Shown piece by piece: positions 11,358 to 24,102 of a stretch of DNA of 64,000 bases. Both the position numbers and the translations under genes were made by a program. The stretch comes from Pseudocercospora fijiensis CIRAD86 (taxonomy: Eukaryota > Ascomycota > Dothideomycetes > Mycosphaerellales > Mycosphaerellaceae): positions 7,034,550 to 7,098,549 of the forward strand of contig NW_006921532.1 in NCBI RefSeq assembly GCF_000340215.1. Direction: 5' to 3'. The notes beneath the pieces are model-generated. The model searched no databases and was not told the origin of the DNA. It saw only the letters and a list, made by a program, of their open reading frames with translations. Positions within the stretch are counted from its first letter, which is position 1; the number at the start of each line of letters is the position of its first letter.

Positions 11358-12980
11358 ATATATAGTAGACTTAGAGTGTACCCTAGGATGTCTCTACTTA
11401 AACTAATATTAGGTCCCCGTCCTCCTATAGTATAGCCTACTAGGTTTCTATATCTATCTCCTTACTAATATAGATGCATGTCCTTAGGGCTCCCTAGTTG
11501 TAGATAATTAGGTAGTATCTTAGGTCTTTAACTATTGCTAGTCTCTTTGTATATAGATTGAGCTAGGGCTCTTAGATTGCAATAATGTAATGTTCTTTTA
11601 GGTTTAGTGCTTAAAGGAAGCTCCTCTATACCTTATCTTTGCTCTTATTAACATTGTACTATATAATGTTTAGTAATGTTGCAATATTTATTAGGTTTTA
11701 TCTATATTATTTCCCTATAAGTTTTCCTTTAGTCTTCCCTTACTTTAGACTAACATTTAACTAAGCTTTGTCTACCCTGCTTCCTTTCCTACAATATTAA
11801 GGTATCTTAGTCTCCTAGGTTACTAGTAACTCTCTTATACTAGTAAGGCCCTAAATGTAAACCTATTATCTTACCTAGACCTCTTTTATAGCACTTAGCT
11901 AGGTTGCTTCTATACCTAGCTGCCCTAGCTTATTATATATCTTTTTAGTATATTGATTCTAGCTTCCTTTGCCTTCCTAGCTGCCTATATTCTTACCGGG
12001 CATTCCTTCGCCTACGAGGGGTATCTTTTAGTATAGTATATATATCTTGCTTCTCCCTTATATGCTTTGTATTCTTTAACCTAGTAATCCCCTATATAAT
12101 AGGAGCAAGTATTAGTTGTCTTTATATACTTAGCTGCTAAGTGTCTATAGTATTAATATTTGAAGTACTATATTATCCTATAGTTGCTTCTATGTATCTC
12201 TGTTTCTAATCTTTTAAAGTCCTAGAACAACCCCTAGTCTAGTACTATATTAGCTTGCTCTACACTCCCTACCTAGATAATTAGGGAAGACTGCTTTTTA
12301 GTCTCTTCGATTTTCCTTTTAATCTATACTACTTTTGTAATCTTTAGGCCTAGGTATATAGCTTGGTTTTGTCTCTATAGGCTCTTAATATCCCGTTCTT
12401 CCTTAAAGCTTCTTATTATACTGTAGGCTATAATTATAAACTGCTATTAGGAGACCTTTACTATTTTCCCTATCTTAGTTATCTATTCTTTTTGTGTTTC
12501 TAGCTTCTTTTTGTCCTGCTCTTGTACTATAAACAGCTTAATTACCCCTTTACCTTCGTTCCTAGCCCTAATTACCTCTTTAACTATAATTCTTTCTACA
12601 ATCTCTTTCCCTATAAGTCCTTAGATTTCCTTTTACTCCTATAGGTCCGTAATATAGACTCTAACTACTATCCTCGGGGGTTTTAGCGCCTCCTAACTAG
12701 CTACTACTGCCTAGGTACGGTAGTTTAGGCTTATCTCCTATTGTTTCTTCGTAATCTTTACTACGACTGTATTAGCTACCTTTGTAATTACGTAGCTTGC
12801 CTAGTTATAGATTGCTTTCAGTCCTCTAAGGAGTTCTAAGATTATTATCCTATATGCCCTCTTAGGGGTTCTTCTATCTTCCGCCTTTAGTACCTCCTCT
12901 ACCCTAGTATATAGTACTTTCTATTCGTCCTCCCTTCCTTCTTAACTATCTTCCCTTCGTCTCTAATTGTTCGCTACTAT
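11358..12980 (-). mobile_element. Inverted fragment of the Tad-like LINE (5' half)
   Basis: Reverse complement of the LINE segment about 17,265-18,884, with mainly transition differences. It contains the 5' part (ORF1 and the start of the endonuclease region) and lacks the 3' end. Ordinary LINE truncation removes the 5' end, so this piece probably arose by rearrangement or deletion. Confidence 0.8.
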
Positions 12981-13008
12981 TTTTATAACTAAACTATATA
13001 CGTTCTAT

Positions 13009-13051
13009 AATAAAGGAGTATATACAGACCTGTATAGTATGCTAGCGAGTT
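13009..13051 (+). repeat. 43-bp Gypsy integrase scrap at a junction
   Basis: Matches Gypsy bases 8,421-8,463 essentially exactly and sits between the inverted LINE fragment and the second copy of the LTR element. Confidence 0.8.
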
Positions 13052-13735
13052 ATACCTACTATATAGTAATCTAAAGACTAAGAGCAACCGTATATTAATT
13101 AACCTAGGCTACTTTCGCGTTATCGACGGTACTAAGATTAAGGGTTACGACAACTTAACCGTCGCCGAGGTTGCTAAGGCGCACCGCAATCTAACCGCCC
13201 TTCTAGGTTCGAACACCTTCGTACCGTTCCCCTTCCCTACTACTATCTTAGTCGAAGGCCTTAGTTGCATCTCCGACGCCCTAGTTAGTAGGATTCCTTA
13301 GTTAAGTTACGTTATTTAGAACGAAGTTAAATAGATCCTCTAGCTTAATAACGAGGGACTTAAGGAATATCTATACGATTAGGAGAATGCTACGAAGGAA
13401 AAGGCTACTAACCTCCTCGTTAATTAAGCTTTCTACGAGGGATAGTACTTCGGTACTAATAGCTTTAATATATACGGAGGAGATTTCGAGAACCGACTAG
13501 CAGATAAGGTTATTGCTAGTAAGGATTACGGCGCGTTAAAGCAACAGTAGGTCTATATAGTATTACTTAGGAAGTTGTTTTTATATAATTATAGTATCTA
13601 GGATTAATGCTACCCCGGGGGTATTATTACGGAGTTCTAAAAATAGCCTTAGCTAAGAACGCTAAGGATACATATATGTTTGTTTTAAGCGCGCAATGTA
13701 AAGCGTGTCTAGTTAGATACGAAGGAAGGGAGGGA
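13052..13735 (+). pseudogene. Second copy of the 3' end of the unrecognised LTR element
   Basis: Aligns with about 3,266-3,948: the C-terminal part of the 913-codon frame, the hairpin (13,603-13,630) and the polypurine tract (gaaggaagggaggga). Differences from the first copy are mostly C/T and G/A. Confidence 0.85.
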
Positions 13736-14013
13736 TATTAGCTAGTAACCGGCCCTATACCTATAGGCTAGTTTTAAGCCTATATAAGAGGCCTCCTTCT
13801 ACATTGTAGATAGAGCATTAACCTCGTATAGCATATTGTTTATGTTACACTTCTACAATGCCTATATTGCAGGGCTCTAGTTATTAGCCTAAGCGATAGT
13901 CTCGTTATCCTATCTTGCTAAACATAGCTGCCTATATTGCTATAGGTTATATTACCCTCGGTAGCCTATACTATTACTATAAGTAGTAGTAGTAGTGTTA
14001 GTTTCCGTCCTTT
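13736..14013 (+). repeat. 3' LTR (copy B), uninterrupted, 278 bp
   Basis: Starts TATTAGCTAGTAACCGG after a polypurine tract and ends near gtttccgtccttt. Used as the reference for the split copies A (3,949/11,356) and C (17,112/22,299). Includes a run of AGT trinucleotides near 13,984. Confidence 0.8.
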
Positions 14014-15835
14014 ACTAATAAGGATCTATCCTTACTCGGATTATCCCTATACCGACGGTGCTTCCGGCGTTGCTTCTTACCTTCCTATAGTAGACCCTAT
14101 AAGTCTAATAGCGGAAAGGGCAAAGGCTAACCCTACGTCGGCTTACGAGAGGAATTACCTAGATCGAAGTTACTAGGTAGCGGTAGTAGAGGATCGTTAG
14201 GAGGATTACTAGGTAGATTGCTAGGAGGATTACTAGGTAGATTGCTAGGTAGATCGCCTAGCGCAAACCCGCCCCGACGTAAGCGGCTATGCCTACGGGC
14301 ATTTATATAGGCGTCTGCCCTCTACTAGTAATCGTATTAACCCGGGTTCGGCTAGGGCGGACTTAGCTTACGCGTAGCTAATAGCGGTAAAATCGCCTAT
14401 TCTATTAGAAAGTCTAATATAACTTCGTTAAGATAGACTCCTCTCCGTCTAGCTAATTCGCGAAGATAATTACGACGCTAACGGTTTTATTATATAGCGA
14501 TATTCGCTCTATCGATCTCCTTAGTTGTCTACGAGGCATCTACTAGGGTACGATATTAGAAACAACTACGCGGCTCGTTAGCCTACGGGTTAGCGAGGCC
14601 GTCGTTTATTAGAGGCAATTAGCCGCGGCTAATATCCTAGAACGGCGACGTCGACAGATCGGAAGGCCTAGTTAATAGTTCCTTAGAGGAAGTCTTAGGC
14701 AGAGGCCCTCTTAGCTTCTAAGGATTCTCGTCCGCTAGGTATTATAGCTTAAGTAGCCTCTATAAGAAAACCGATTTAAGCGAGCTATTAGGCGAACCGG
14801 GACGCTATTCCGGCGGCATAGTTGTTTCTACCGTAGTAATAGGCGAAACCGTAGGCCGCGGTAGAACTTAAGCCGGTCGGGCCGGTAGGCGCTACTCTAC
14901 TATAGGTAGTAGATAGATCTCCGGGTAGAATTAACGGTAATAGCGTAAATCGCGTACCGTTAGGAGCGCGGCTTTAAGCTCCTTAACCGATTTAGTTAGA
15001 ATTCCTTTATCTACTACCTACTATCCTAGGAAGTTGTAACCGTTAAGGGCGTCTAGGTAGAGTTCCTCGATTTTAGCCTATAGAGGCGGCGGATTTCCTA
15101 CGAGCGGGTAATAGTATAGAACGTATAAGGTAAGCAAGTCGATTCGGCCGTACTTTGCCCTAAGCTAGGTCGCGAAGTTCTCGCTATAATCGACGTAGTT
15201 CTAAATATAGGAACAGATACGTAGGATATAGGGCTCTATATCTAGCAATCCGAGATTGTAGTACTAGGGTAGCGGTTAAACCGCTAGCTTAGCTAATTTC
15301 GAGGCTTCTACTAGAGTTAGAAGCGAGTCCGAAGGAGCTACGGCAAGCGGGTAAACTATTAGTAAGAGGGTAGAGGCGAGATAGTCTCTAAACGGAGGAC
15401 AATAACGGAGAACCGACTAAAGGCGGAGGAGCGTAGCTTATCGGGGCAGGTCCTCCTAGGGAAAGCGGCTACCCCTAGACCTAGGTATAGTAGGCAATTG
15501 CTACTAAAGGTAGAAACTACTACTACTGTCTCCTCGGGGTACTAATAGGATCGCCGATAGAGCGCTCGCGCGTCGGTAGGGTATAGTATAGAAGGGTAGT
15601 AAATCGAATAGGTACCGTCGTAACGGGTAGGAGTTAAATCGTAGTAATCGGCGGAAGATCGGTAGGACTCGTAGCTAATTGCGTCGATTCTCGTCGTAGC
15701 CGTAACGACTAGAGTCGATTCGGGTAGAGGACTAGTAGTTAGTATAGAAGCTAACTAAGTGTTAAGCGAAGCTACTAAGTTGCTAGGCATACGGTTATAG
15801 TACGAAGGTATTATAATAGTTATATAGTATAAAAG
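14014..15835 (-). pseudogene. RIP-altered sequence with minus-strand coding pattern, unrecognised
   Basis: On the minus strand, stretches read as protein with stops at expected Gln/Trp positions, for example SADYYDLTPTRYDGTYSIYY (near 15,630) and YPTDARALYRRSY (near 15,560). Near 14,203-14,265 a ~24-bp unit (ggattactaggtagattgctagg) is repeated. I recognise no family. Confidence 0.35.
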
Positions 15836-17289
15836 TTAATATATTCTCTAAGGTGCCGCGAGGCAAGCTATCTACATAATAGTCCTACTATTAGTAGCAA
15901 TAGCGACCGTAGCGGTTAATAGTAACCGCTACCTACTATCGTATATATAATAGTATTATATTGTAACACGATTCTAGCTGCGGACGCTTACTATAAGACT
16001 CGCCTTACAACTCGTAGTAATCCGGAATAACCGCTAGCCTTCGAGGACTGCTTTAAATACGGTACGAGTAAGATAAACTAGCGGATTAAGGCATAGTAGC
16101 GTTAGCAAGTACCTATACTAAATAGCTAGAGGGGCTATTTTTACGAGTTACTACGCGAGTTACTATACGATACTAAACTACTAGCAGATCGGATTGCCTT
16201 CCTTGCAATCTATATACTAATTATGCGTTATAAAGTCCTCGAATTTGTTTACCTCTAGAATAGCTATTATATCCGGAAGTAGGCTAATCGACTATACGTT
16301 ATACTAGGTATTCCGCATATTCTATACTATTATCCGGAGCTTAGCGGGCATTCTTATTAAGGTATTCCTATACCTAACGGCGCACTTAATAATATAGAGC
16401 AAGACATTTAAGGATTCGGTATATATTAGATTCTATAGTATAGACTCGCTATAGACTCGCTAATAGACTCGCTAATTCCTAGATCTTAAAGCCTATCTAC
16501 CCGAGGCTACGCTTTCTTAGTATAAGATAGTATTATAGATTTATAGCTTCTCGTATCTAGTAAGTAGTAGCGAGAATAGCGATAATATAGAGCGCCTTTA
16601 CCGCTCTACCTACTTGCTTCTTCGAGGATTAGCTAGAGAGTATATAGCTATAGGGTTAGAGCCGGAACTAATAGAGTTAGATAAGCTATTAGTAGCACGT
16701 AGTTAGTTAGTAGCGGCTCGGAATTAGGAAGCTAGGTTAATTGAGTTTGTAAATAATATATACTAATCTCCGATCTACGAGCCGGCCGCGAGTATATAGC
16801 GAGTCGCTTTTTCTAGTTCGATTTTATCTATAACCGTCTTAAACCTCTGCTATTTCTACCTCTATTTATCTAACAATGCCTACTAATTAGGGCACCTATT
16901 GTACTAAATTAGGCGTCGACTATATAAAGATATATAGTAAATACCGATACTGTTTATAATGCGGCCTTCTTAATCCCGATCTACTAAGCGAGCAATTTGT
17001 TCGCGAGCAATTAGTAGCCGCCGCTACGAGTAGCTCCGCGAGTACGGCACGAGGCTTTAATACGTTCCCCTCTATACCTAAGGCGGCTAATACTATACGC
17101 AATGCTACTAGTATTAGCTAGTAACCGGGCCTATATACCTAGGCTGAGTTTTGAGCCTATATAAGAGGCCTCCTTCTATATTATAGATAGAGCACTAACC
17201 TCGTATAGTACATTGTTTATATTACACTTCTATACCTACCTAAAGACCGTACGAGTATTCGATAGCAGCGAACAATCAGAGACGAAGGG

Positions 17290-18330
17290 AAGACAGTTAA
17301 GAAGGAAGGGAGGACGAATAGAAAGCACTATATACTAGGGCAGAGGAGGTGCTAAAGGCGGAAGATAGAAGAACCCCTAAGAGGGCATATAGGATAATAA
17401 TCTTAGAACTCCTTAGAGGACTAAAAGCAATCTACAACTAGGTAAGCTACGTAATTATAAAGGTAGTAGATACAGTCGTAGCAAAGATTACGAAGAAACA
17501 ATAGGAGATAAGCCTAAGCTACCGCACCTAGGCAGTAGTAGCTAGCTAGGAGGCGCTAAAACCCCCGAGGACAGTAGTTAGAGTCTATATTACGGACCTA
17601 TAGGAGCAAAAGGAAATCTAAGGACTTATAGGGAAAGAGATTGTAGAAAGAATTATAGTTAAAGAGGTAATTAGGGCTAAGAACGAAGGTAAAGAGGTAA
17701 TTAAGCTATTTATAGCATAAGAGTAGGACAAAAAGAAGCTAGAAATACAAAAAGAATAGACAACTAAGATAGGGAAAACAGCAAAGGTCTCCTAATAGCA
17801 ATTTATAATTATAGCCTATAGCATAATAAGAAGCTTTAAGGAAGAATAGGATATTAAGAGCCTATAGAGACAAAACCAAGCTATATACCCTAGCCTAAAG
17901 ATTACAAAAGTAGTATAGATTAAAAGGAAAATCGAAGAGACTAAGAAGCAGTCTTCCCTAATTATCTAGGTAGGGAGTGCAGAGCAAGCTAATATAGTAC
18001 TAGACTAGGGGTTGTTCTAGGACTTTAAAAGACTAGAAACAGAGATATATAGAAGCAACTATAGGATAATGCAGTGCTTTAAATATTAACACTATAGACA
18101 CTTAGCAGCTAAGTGCATAAAGACAACTAACACCTGCTCCTATTATATAGGGGATTACTAGGTCAAAGAATGTAAAGTATATAAGGGAGAAGCAAGATAT
18201 ATATACTGTACCAAAAGATATCCCTCTTAGGCGAAGGAATATCTAGTAAGAATATAGGCAGCTAGGAAGGCAAAGGAAGCCAGAATTAATATACTAAAAA
18301 GATATATAATAAGCTAGGGTAGCTAGGTAT
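17290..18330 (+). pseudogene. LINE ORF1 (gag-like) with damaged zinc knuckles
   Basis: Lys/Glu/Ala-rich frame followed at 18,070-18,240 by a Cys/His series: CFKY-stop-HYRHLAAKC, then CSYYIGDY..VKEC, then YIYC. The second Cys of the first knuckle reads Tyr, the change expected from TGY to TAY by RIP. Stops are TAG/TAA. This ORF is typical for Tad/I-clade LINEs, where it forms the RNA-binding particle protein. Confidence 0.7.
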
Positions 18331-18559
18331 AGAAGTAACCTAGCTAAGTGCTATAAAAGAGGTCTAGGTAAGATAATAGGTTCACATTTAGGGCCTTACT
18401 AGTATAAGAGAGTTACTAGCAACTAGAGAGACTAAGATACCTTAACATTGCAGGAAAGGAAGTAGGGCAGATAAAGCTTAGTTAAATATTAGTCTAAAGT
18501 AAGGGAAGACTAAAGGAAAACCTATAGGGAAATAATATAGATAAAACCTAATAAACATT

Positions 18560-21500
18560 GCAACATTACTAAACATTATATAGTATAATATTAATAAGAG
18601 CAAAGACAAGGTACAGAGGAGCTTCCTTTAAGCACTAAACCTAAAAGAACATTATATTATTGCAATCCAAGAGCCCTAGCTTAACCTATATATAAAGAGA
18701 CTAGCAATAGTCAAAGACCTAAGATACTACCCAATTATCTATAACTAGGGAGCCCTAAGGACATATATCTACATTAGTAAGGAAATAGATATAGAAACCT
18801 AGTAGGCTATACCGTAGGAGGATAGGGACCTAATATTAGTTTAAGTAGAGACATCCTAAGGTACACTCTAAGTCTACTATATATACAACCTACTACTAGA
18901 CTCGAGAAGCAGTACCTAACTAAAAACCCTAGAAAGACTACCTAGAGTTATCTAGGGGAACACCTACTAAATCCTACTTAGGGATTTCAACCTCTACTAC
19001 CCCCTCTAGGGCTTAGACTTTACCCTAGCTTACTACTTCCTAGTAGGAAGACTAATTAACATATTAGAGAGGGAAGGAATAGAAATTGTTACCCTAAAGG
19101 GACTAATTACTTAGGAGGCAAGAGGAAGCAGTAGTATACTAGACCTATGCTTTATATTATATTAGATTAGGAACAGGATTATAAGATACAGGGTTAACTA
19201 GGAACTAGAAGAATTATTAGACTACTTCCCGGTATAGATTGAGCTAAATGTCTAAGCTAATTAGGAAAGGGAACTAGAAGAGAAGCTTAACTAGAAAGGT
19301 GCCTAATAGGGTAGGATTAGGGAGGAACTAGAAAGGGACCTAAAACTAGAGGAACTCTTAACAAAGCACCTACTAAGGCTAGAGAACATTAATAAGGCAG
19401 TAGAGGAACTAATAGGAATCCTAAAACAGGTAGCTAGAAAGTATACCCTAGCAAAGAAATATTTACTATACTAGTAACTATACTAGACTAGTAAGTATAT
19501 AAGGAAGGTTAAAGTAGCAAGGAAGGCTAGGAGGTAGTAGACACAAACCTATACCTAGGAAGCATAGGACAACTATAACAAAGCCTACTAGGAAAAGAAG
19601 ATCTAGATTAAGAAAGACAAGATACAAGAATAGAGATCTATAATAGGAATAATTATAAAGAAACTAGAGGAGATATAGAGGATAGCTAAATAGGTAAGGA
19701 GACCTAAACAGGATAAGGATATACTACTACAATTCCCGGACATTATAGACTAATAAGGACAAATATAGACTACAATAGAAGGGAAAGCAAGAGCCCTAGG
19801 CTAACACTTCTTCTATAGAAAAGTATAAGCAGACCTATTAGATATAAAAGAGAAAGAATAAGAGACTCTACTACTAGGCACACTAAGAGATACCTAGGTT
19901 AAACCCGAAACTATTAAAAGGATCCTAAAGAAAATTCTAGGCAATAAGGCACTAGGAGAAGACAAGATCTATAATAAGCTTCTAAAAGTATATAGGAAGG
20001 GGCTAGCCCTAGCACTAGCTAATATCTTTTTATAAAGCCTAGCACTAGGATACTACCTAAGACTATTTAGGAGGTCCCTAACAGTAGTGCTAAGGAAGCC
20101 CTAGAAGGAAGACTATATATAGCTTAAGGCCTACAGACTAATAGCCCTACTTAATATAATAGGCAAGGTACTAGAAAAAATTGTCGCTAAAAGGCTAATA
20201 GCCTTTACCGAGGAAAGGAATATCCTTCCTAAAGGCTAGATAGGAGGAAGAAAGAAGAGGTTAATACTAATAGCTATAGAACTAATTATAGAACAGATTA
20301 AGCATATCTAGCACTATAGTCAAAACTAGGTAGTAACCCTCCTCTCCCTTAATATCTTAGGAGCCTTTAACAATATCTCCTATAAAAGGCTCCTATATAT
20401 ACTCAAACAGAAAGCTATACTAAACTAGATAGTCTAATTTATCTAGTCCTTCCTATAGGAAAGATTAATATAGCTTATCCTAGGCAAATTCAAATTAGAC
20501 CTAATACTAACTAAAAAGGGAATCCCCTAAGGATTAACACTCTCCCTAATCCTCTTCCTTATCTTTATAGCAGACCTACTCCTACTCCTAGAATTAAAAA
20601 ACACATTAGTATTAAGGTTTATAGATAACACAAACATCCTAGCCTAGTCTAAGACAATAGAAACCAACTATAAGATCCTAGAAGAGAAGCACTAGGAGTA
20701 TAAAAAATAGGTAAGGAGGTATAGAGCAAAATTCGCCCTAGAAAAGTACTAGCTTATCTACTTTAGTAAGGCTAAATTAACCTATAATATAAAGCAATCA
20801 ATTACTATCTAAGGCTTTGAAACCTAACTATTAGCAGAGCTTAGGATACTAGGGATCTAGCTAGATCTAAAACTGAATTAGGGACTATAAGTAAAGAAGG
20901 CAAAGCAGAGAGTAGATACTAATATACAATCCATTAATAGGCTTATAGCCTCTATATAGGGGGCTATATTCGAGAAAGCTAAAGTTATATATAAAGCAAT
21001 TGTCAAACTAGCAATACTATATAGAGTATAGATATAGATAGCCTAGGAGAAAACACTAAAGAGGATTGAGCAACTAGTTAGTAGGTCCTAAACCTAAAGC
21101 CTAAAGAAAATCCTAGGAGTATATAAAACTATACTAACAAGGGTAGTAGAAATAGAATTAGGGATCCTACTAGTTAAGCAATACTTCAAGGGACTAAGAT
21201 ACCAATATATAGTAAAGACAATAGAATACCTAGCCTAATAGACTATCTAAAAGGTACTAGACAAGATAAAAGCCTAGTATATTAGGACTAGGAGGCGAGA
21301 CAGACTATAAATAACTCCCTAGAAAGTTAAAGACCTAGAGCAATATAGAGTCTTAATAAGAGAAATACTAGAGAAAGAGCTCTAGGGACTAAATATAAGG
21401 CTAAAGGAAGACAAGCTAAAGGGAGAGAAACAAAGCCTAGTAGAATCAATTGCTAAACACCTATAGGAGTAGGAATAGAATAAAACACAAGTTAGACTAG

Positions 21501-21720
21501 GAACCCTAAAGGCACTAATTAAATTTAGTCAATATAACTACTAGCTCTATAAGGACCTAAACAGGGCCGAGGCAAGCCTAGCTATCTAAATTAGATCTAA
21601 ACATATTAGACTCAGATCTTACCTATTTAGAAGAAACGTCCTAGGAATTGAAAGTAGAGCTTACTAATATAGCTACTAATCTTAGAACCCTAAGTATATA
21701 CTACTAGTCTGCCCTTAATA
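18560..21720 (+). pseudogene. LINE ORF2: endonuclease and reverse transcriptase, RIP-broken
   Basis: Endonuclease block near 18,870-19,250: VYYIYNLLLDSRSST, LLRDFNLYYPL (from GDFNLHHP) and ARGSSSILDLCFI (from STLDLCF). Reverse transcriptase near 19,910-20,660: GNKALGEDKIYNKLLK, YRLIALLNIIGKVLEKIVAKR, GIP-stop-GLTLSLILFLIF (from GIPQGSPLSP) and the catalytic box FIDN (from FADD/FVDD). The C-terminal part continues to about 21,720. The order and motifs are those of Tad1-like LINEs. Confidence 0.82.
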
Positions 21721-23059
21721 ATTAGAAGGTAGAAGTAATTAAAGACTAAAAGCAAGGGAAAGGGAATACGACAAGCTAATCTAGAGTAAGGAAGACCTAA
21801 AGAGGATAGTAAAGTGGATTATTAAACAGGGATTCGTACAACAATTCGCACTAGTAAGGGAAACTAAGGAGTAGATAAGAAGGAAGGAAGAAGAGGAAGA
21901 AAGAAGGGCAGGGTAGTAGGCAAGGTAGTTAGAGGGTAACAACTATAACACTAGTATACCCTAGAGGAAGGAAAACAAGGAAACGAGGAAGATTAACACT
22001 CGTAAATAGGACAGGAGGGAGGTTTTTACTAACTAGGTTAGTTTCCTACCTAAAACAATACATAGAAACAGACCTACATAGGCCGAAAGGCACTACAATA
22101 GGCAAATGAAACATCTATCTATCTATATTACACTTCTACAATACCTATATTGCAGGGCTCTAGTTATTAGCCTAAGCAACCGTCTTATTATCCTATTATA
22201 CTAAACATAGCTGCCTATATTGCTATAGGTTATGTTACCCTCGGTAGCCTATACTATTACTGCTAGTAGTAGTAGTAGTAGTATTGGTTTCCGTCCTTTA
22301 CTAGTTAGTATTATAAGCTAGTAACTCGAATACTAAATACTAGATCTCGGAGCCTCTCGCAACGTCTACTAATACCTACTTTAGCTTTAGCTTTATTAGA
22401 CCTAAAAGTATAGGAATACTATTGCCGCTATTTAATCTGTACTTAGTATATAGAAGTTAAGCTTACGAGTACAACTAAGATATAGTTCTATAGTAAACCC
22501 GCCCTATATACTACTATTACGGATGCCTAGTCTAACTAAGAATTCCTCGAAGCCGAGATAATATTTATAGACTAGATTATAGACCGGATTAACGCCTACG
22601 AGCTACTAGATAGTAGTATTAATCGGACCTAGGACTATTTTAACTACTTCCTCTATATAGACTTTAATCCTATAACTAATTAACTAGAGAAGCTAGTAAG
22701 TAAGGCGCTTCGATTACTTAGATAGGCTTTAACGGTCTATAAACTAGCAACAAAGTTATTATTAGTCTACGAGATTAAGCTCTATATCTAGACTAAGTAG
22801 AAGAAGTAGTAATAACAAACGCAGAAATATCGGTTAAGTACTATTACTACGAGTACTAGTGCGAGTAATATAGCGAGTTAGCAAAAGGTAGTTAATAGTA
22901 TTAAGATTAAGAAAGAAAAGCTATAGACTAAGAAGGTTATCGATACGAATTAGCCGCCTAAGATAATTAACTTAAGCGGCGATACTACCGCGAGTATACC
23001 GCAAGGTACGCCTATTCCGAAAGGGTCGAGCAAATCGAAGGATTAGTAACCTACTAATA

Positions 23060-23165
23060 GATAGGCTAATAGCGGCGGACAAGCTAATAGCGGCGGATAA
23101 GCTAATAGCGGCGGATAGGCTAATAGATAGGCTAATAGATAGGCTAATAGATAGGCTAAGAATAT
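23060..23165 (+). repeat. Short tandem repeats (18-bp and 12-bp units)
   Basis: Units gctaatagcggcggayaa (three copies, 23,078-23,120) followed by gctaatagatag (several copies to 23,160). Translated they give A-N-S-G-G-Q and A-N-R-Q, so they were a repetitive hydrophilic tail of the interrupted ORF. Confidence 0.7.
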
Positions 23166-23880
23166 AAAGCGTAGTTAACGACTAAAGAAGAAGAGATAGA
23201 ATAGTAGACTCGTAGTAGACTCGCTATAAACTCGCTCCTTAAACATTGTCTACTAGTAGCTCGCGATCGCTATTTAGCTATAGCTCCTTCTATATCGTAT
23301 ATATATCCTTAGACTTAATAATAGCCTTATTCTTAAGCTATTTGAACTACGAGAGGCAATATCCTTCTAACTTATCGAACCTAGCTTCTAATGCCTTAAT
23401 CTTTGCCTCTAGTCTAGTATTCTTTGCCTCTACGGCCTCGACTCGCGCCTATATCGCGGCTAGCTCGCTGTTTCTATCGTCTTCTTTAACCTCTTCTATA
23501 CTAGCCGTATAGCTAGACTTGCCTTTATACTTATAATAAGCGTAGATACGCTCGCCCTTAGTATTAAGTATATAATACTTAAAGTTATTAGAGCGTATAT
23601 AGTAGTAGTATAGCGCTAGTGCAAGCTTGCTAGAGTCTGTTTCTATAATAATTCTAGTAGCCTTATATTTCCGTAGTTTGTTTAATACCGCCTTCTTCTT
23701 ATCCGGTATCGCTATCTAATCGAGTAGCTCTTACTATATCTACGCGCTATAGTACTAGAAATCGTAGGTATTTATAGTCGTAGGGCGTCGAAGTCTAGAG
23801 CGAGTTAGTAGCGAGTCTATAGCGATACGCCTCGCGACTTACGATAAATATTCTCCTCCTTCTGCTAGTAAGTACGCTAC
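23166..23880 (+). other. RIP-altered sequence, no recognisable gene
   Basis: Short open stretches only (for example 23,246-23,512), with no motif. Probably the 3' part of the same unrecognised element. Confidence 0.4.
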
Positions 23881-23954
23881 TAAAGCTAAAGCTAAAGCTA
23901 AAGCTAAAGCTAAAGCTAAAGCTAAAGCTAAAGCTAAAGCTAAAGCTAAAGCTA
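23881..23954 (+). repeat. Hexanucleotide microsatellite (TAAAGC)n
   Basis: About twelve uninterrupted copies of TAAAGC. The unit has no CpA or TpG, so RIP cannot alter it. Confidence 0.95.
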
Positions 23955-24102
23955 ATGCTACTAAAGCTAATAGGCACCTTGCGCAGTAGGTTTGAATTAG
24001 CAGTTGCGCTCCGTATATGCGGAAGTGGCTCGCGCTAGTGCACTAGCATATAAATAAACTCGGTGCAGTTATCCGTACGTAAAGGATTAAGTAAATAAAA
24101 GC

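Larger units (their letters stand above)
17233..22123 (+). mobile_element. Full-length Tad-like LINE, RIP-inactivated
   Basis: A 4.9-kb non-LTR retrotransposon bounded by a 15-bp target duplication tatattacacttcta (17,218-17,232 and 22,124-22,138). ORF1 ends in a cysteine-rich zinc-knuckle region; ORF2 carries an AP-type endonuclease and a reverse transcriptase. The 3' end is a short (ATCT)n run at 22,113-22,123 instead of poly(A). It sits inside solo LTR copy C. Compared with the Gypsy element it keeps more CpA, mostly as ACA or GCA. Confidence 0.88.
17112..22299 (+). repeat. Solo LTR (copy C), split by a LINE
   Basis: LTR halves 17,112-17,232 and 22,139-22,299 (about 282 bp together). Flanked by actag at 17,107-17,111 and 22,300-22,304, a plausible 5-bp target duplication. 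No polypurine tract precedes it, unlike copies A and B, so it is a solo LTR. Confidence 0.75.
15960..23060 (+). pseudogene. RIP-broken unrecognised ORF, split by solo LTR and LINE
   Basis: Plus-strand frame from about 15,960 to 17,106, continuing at 22,305. It includes LLADRIAFLAIYILIMRYKV (near 16,180), QFVREQLVAAATSS (near 16,990) and, after the insertion, RSRSLSQRLLIPTLALALLD (near 22,350). If the LTR and one copy of the target duplication are ignored, the frame reads on without a shift, so the insertion interrupted a once-continuous gene. Toward the 3' side it becomes Lys/Gln/Ser-rich and ends in repeats. It is probably a transposon protein because it is repeat-like and RIP-altered, but I cannot assign it. 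Confidence 0.5.

Noticed and set aside
23060..23165. CRISPR-like array
   Set aside because: Contiguous tandem units without spacers, in-frame coding repeats in a fungal repeat.
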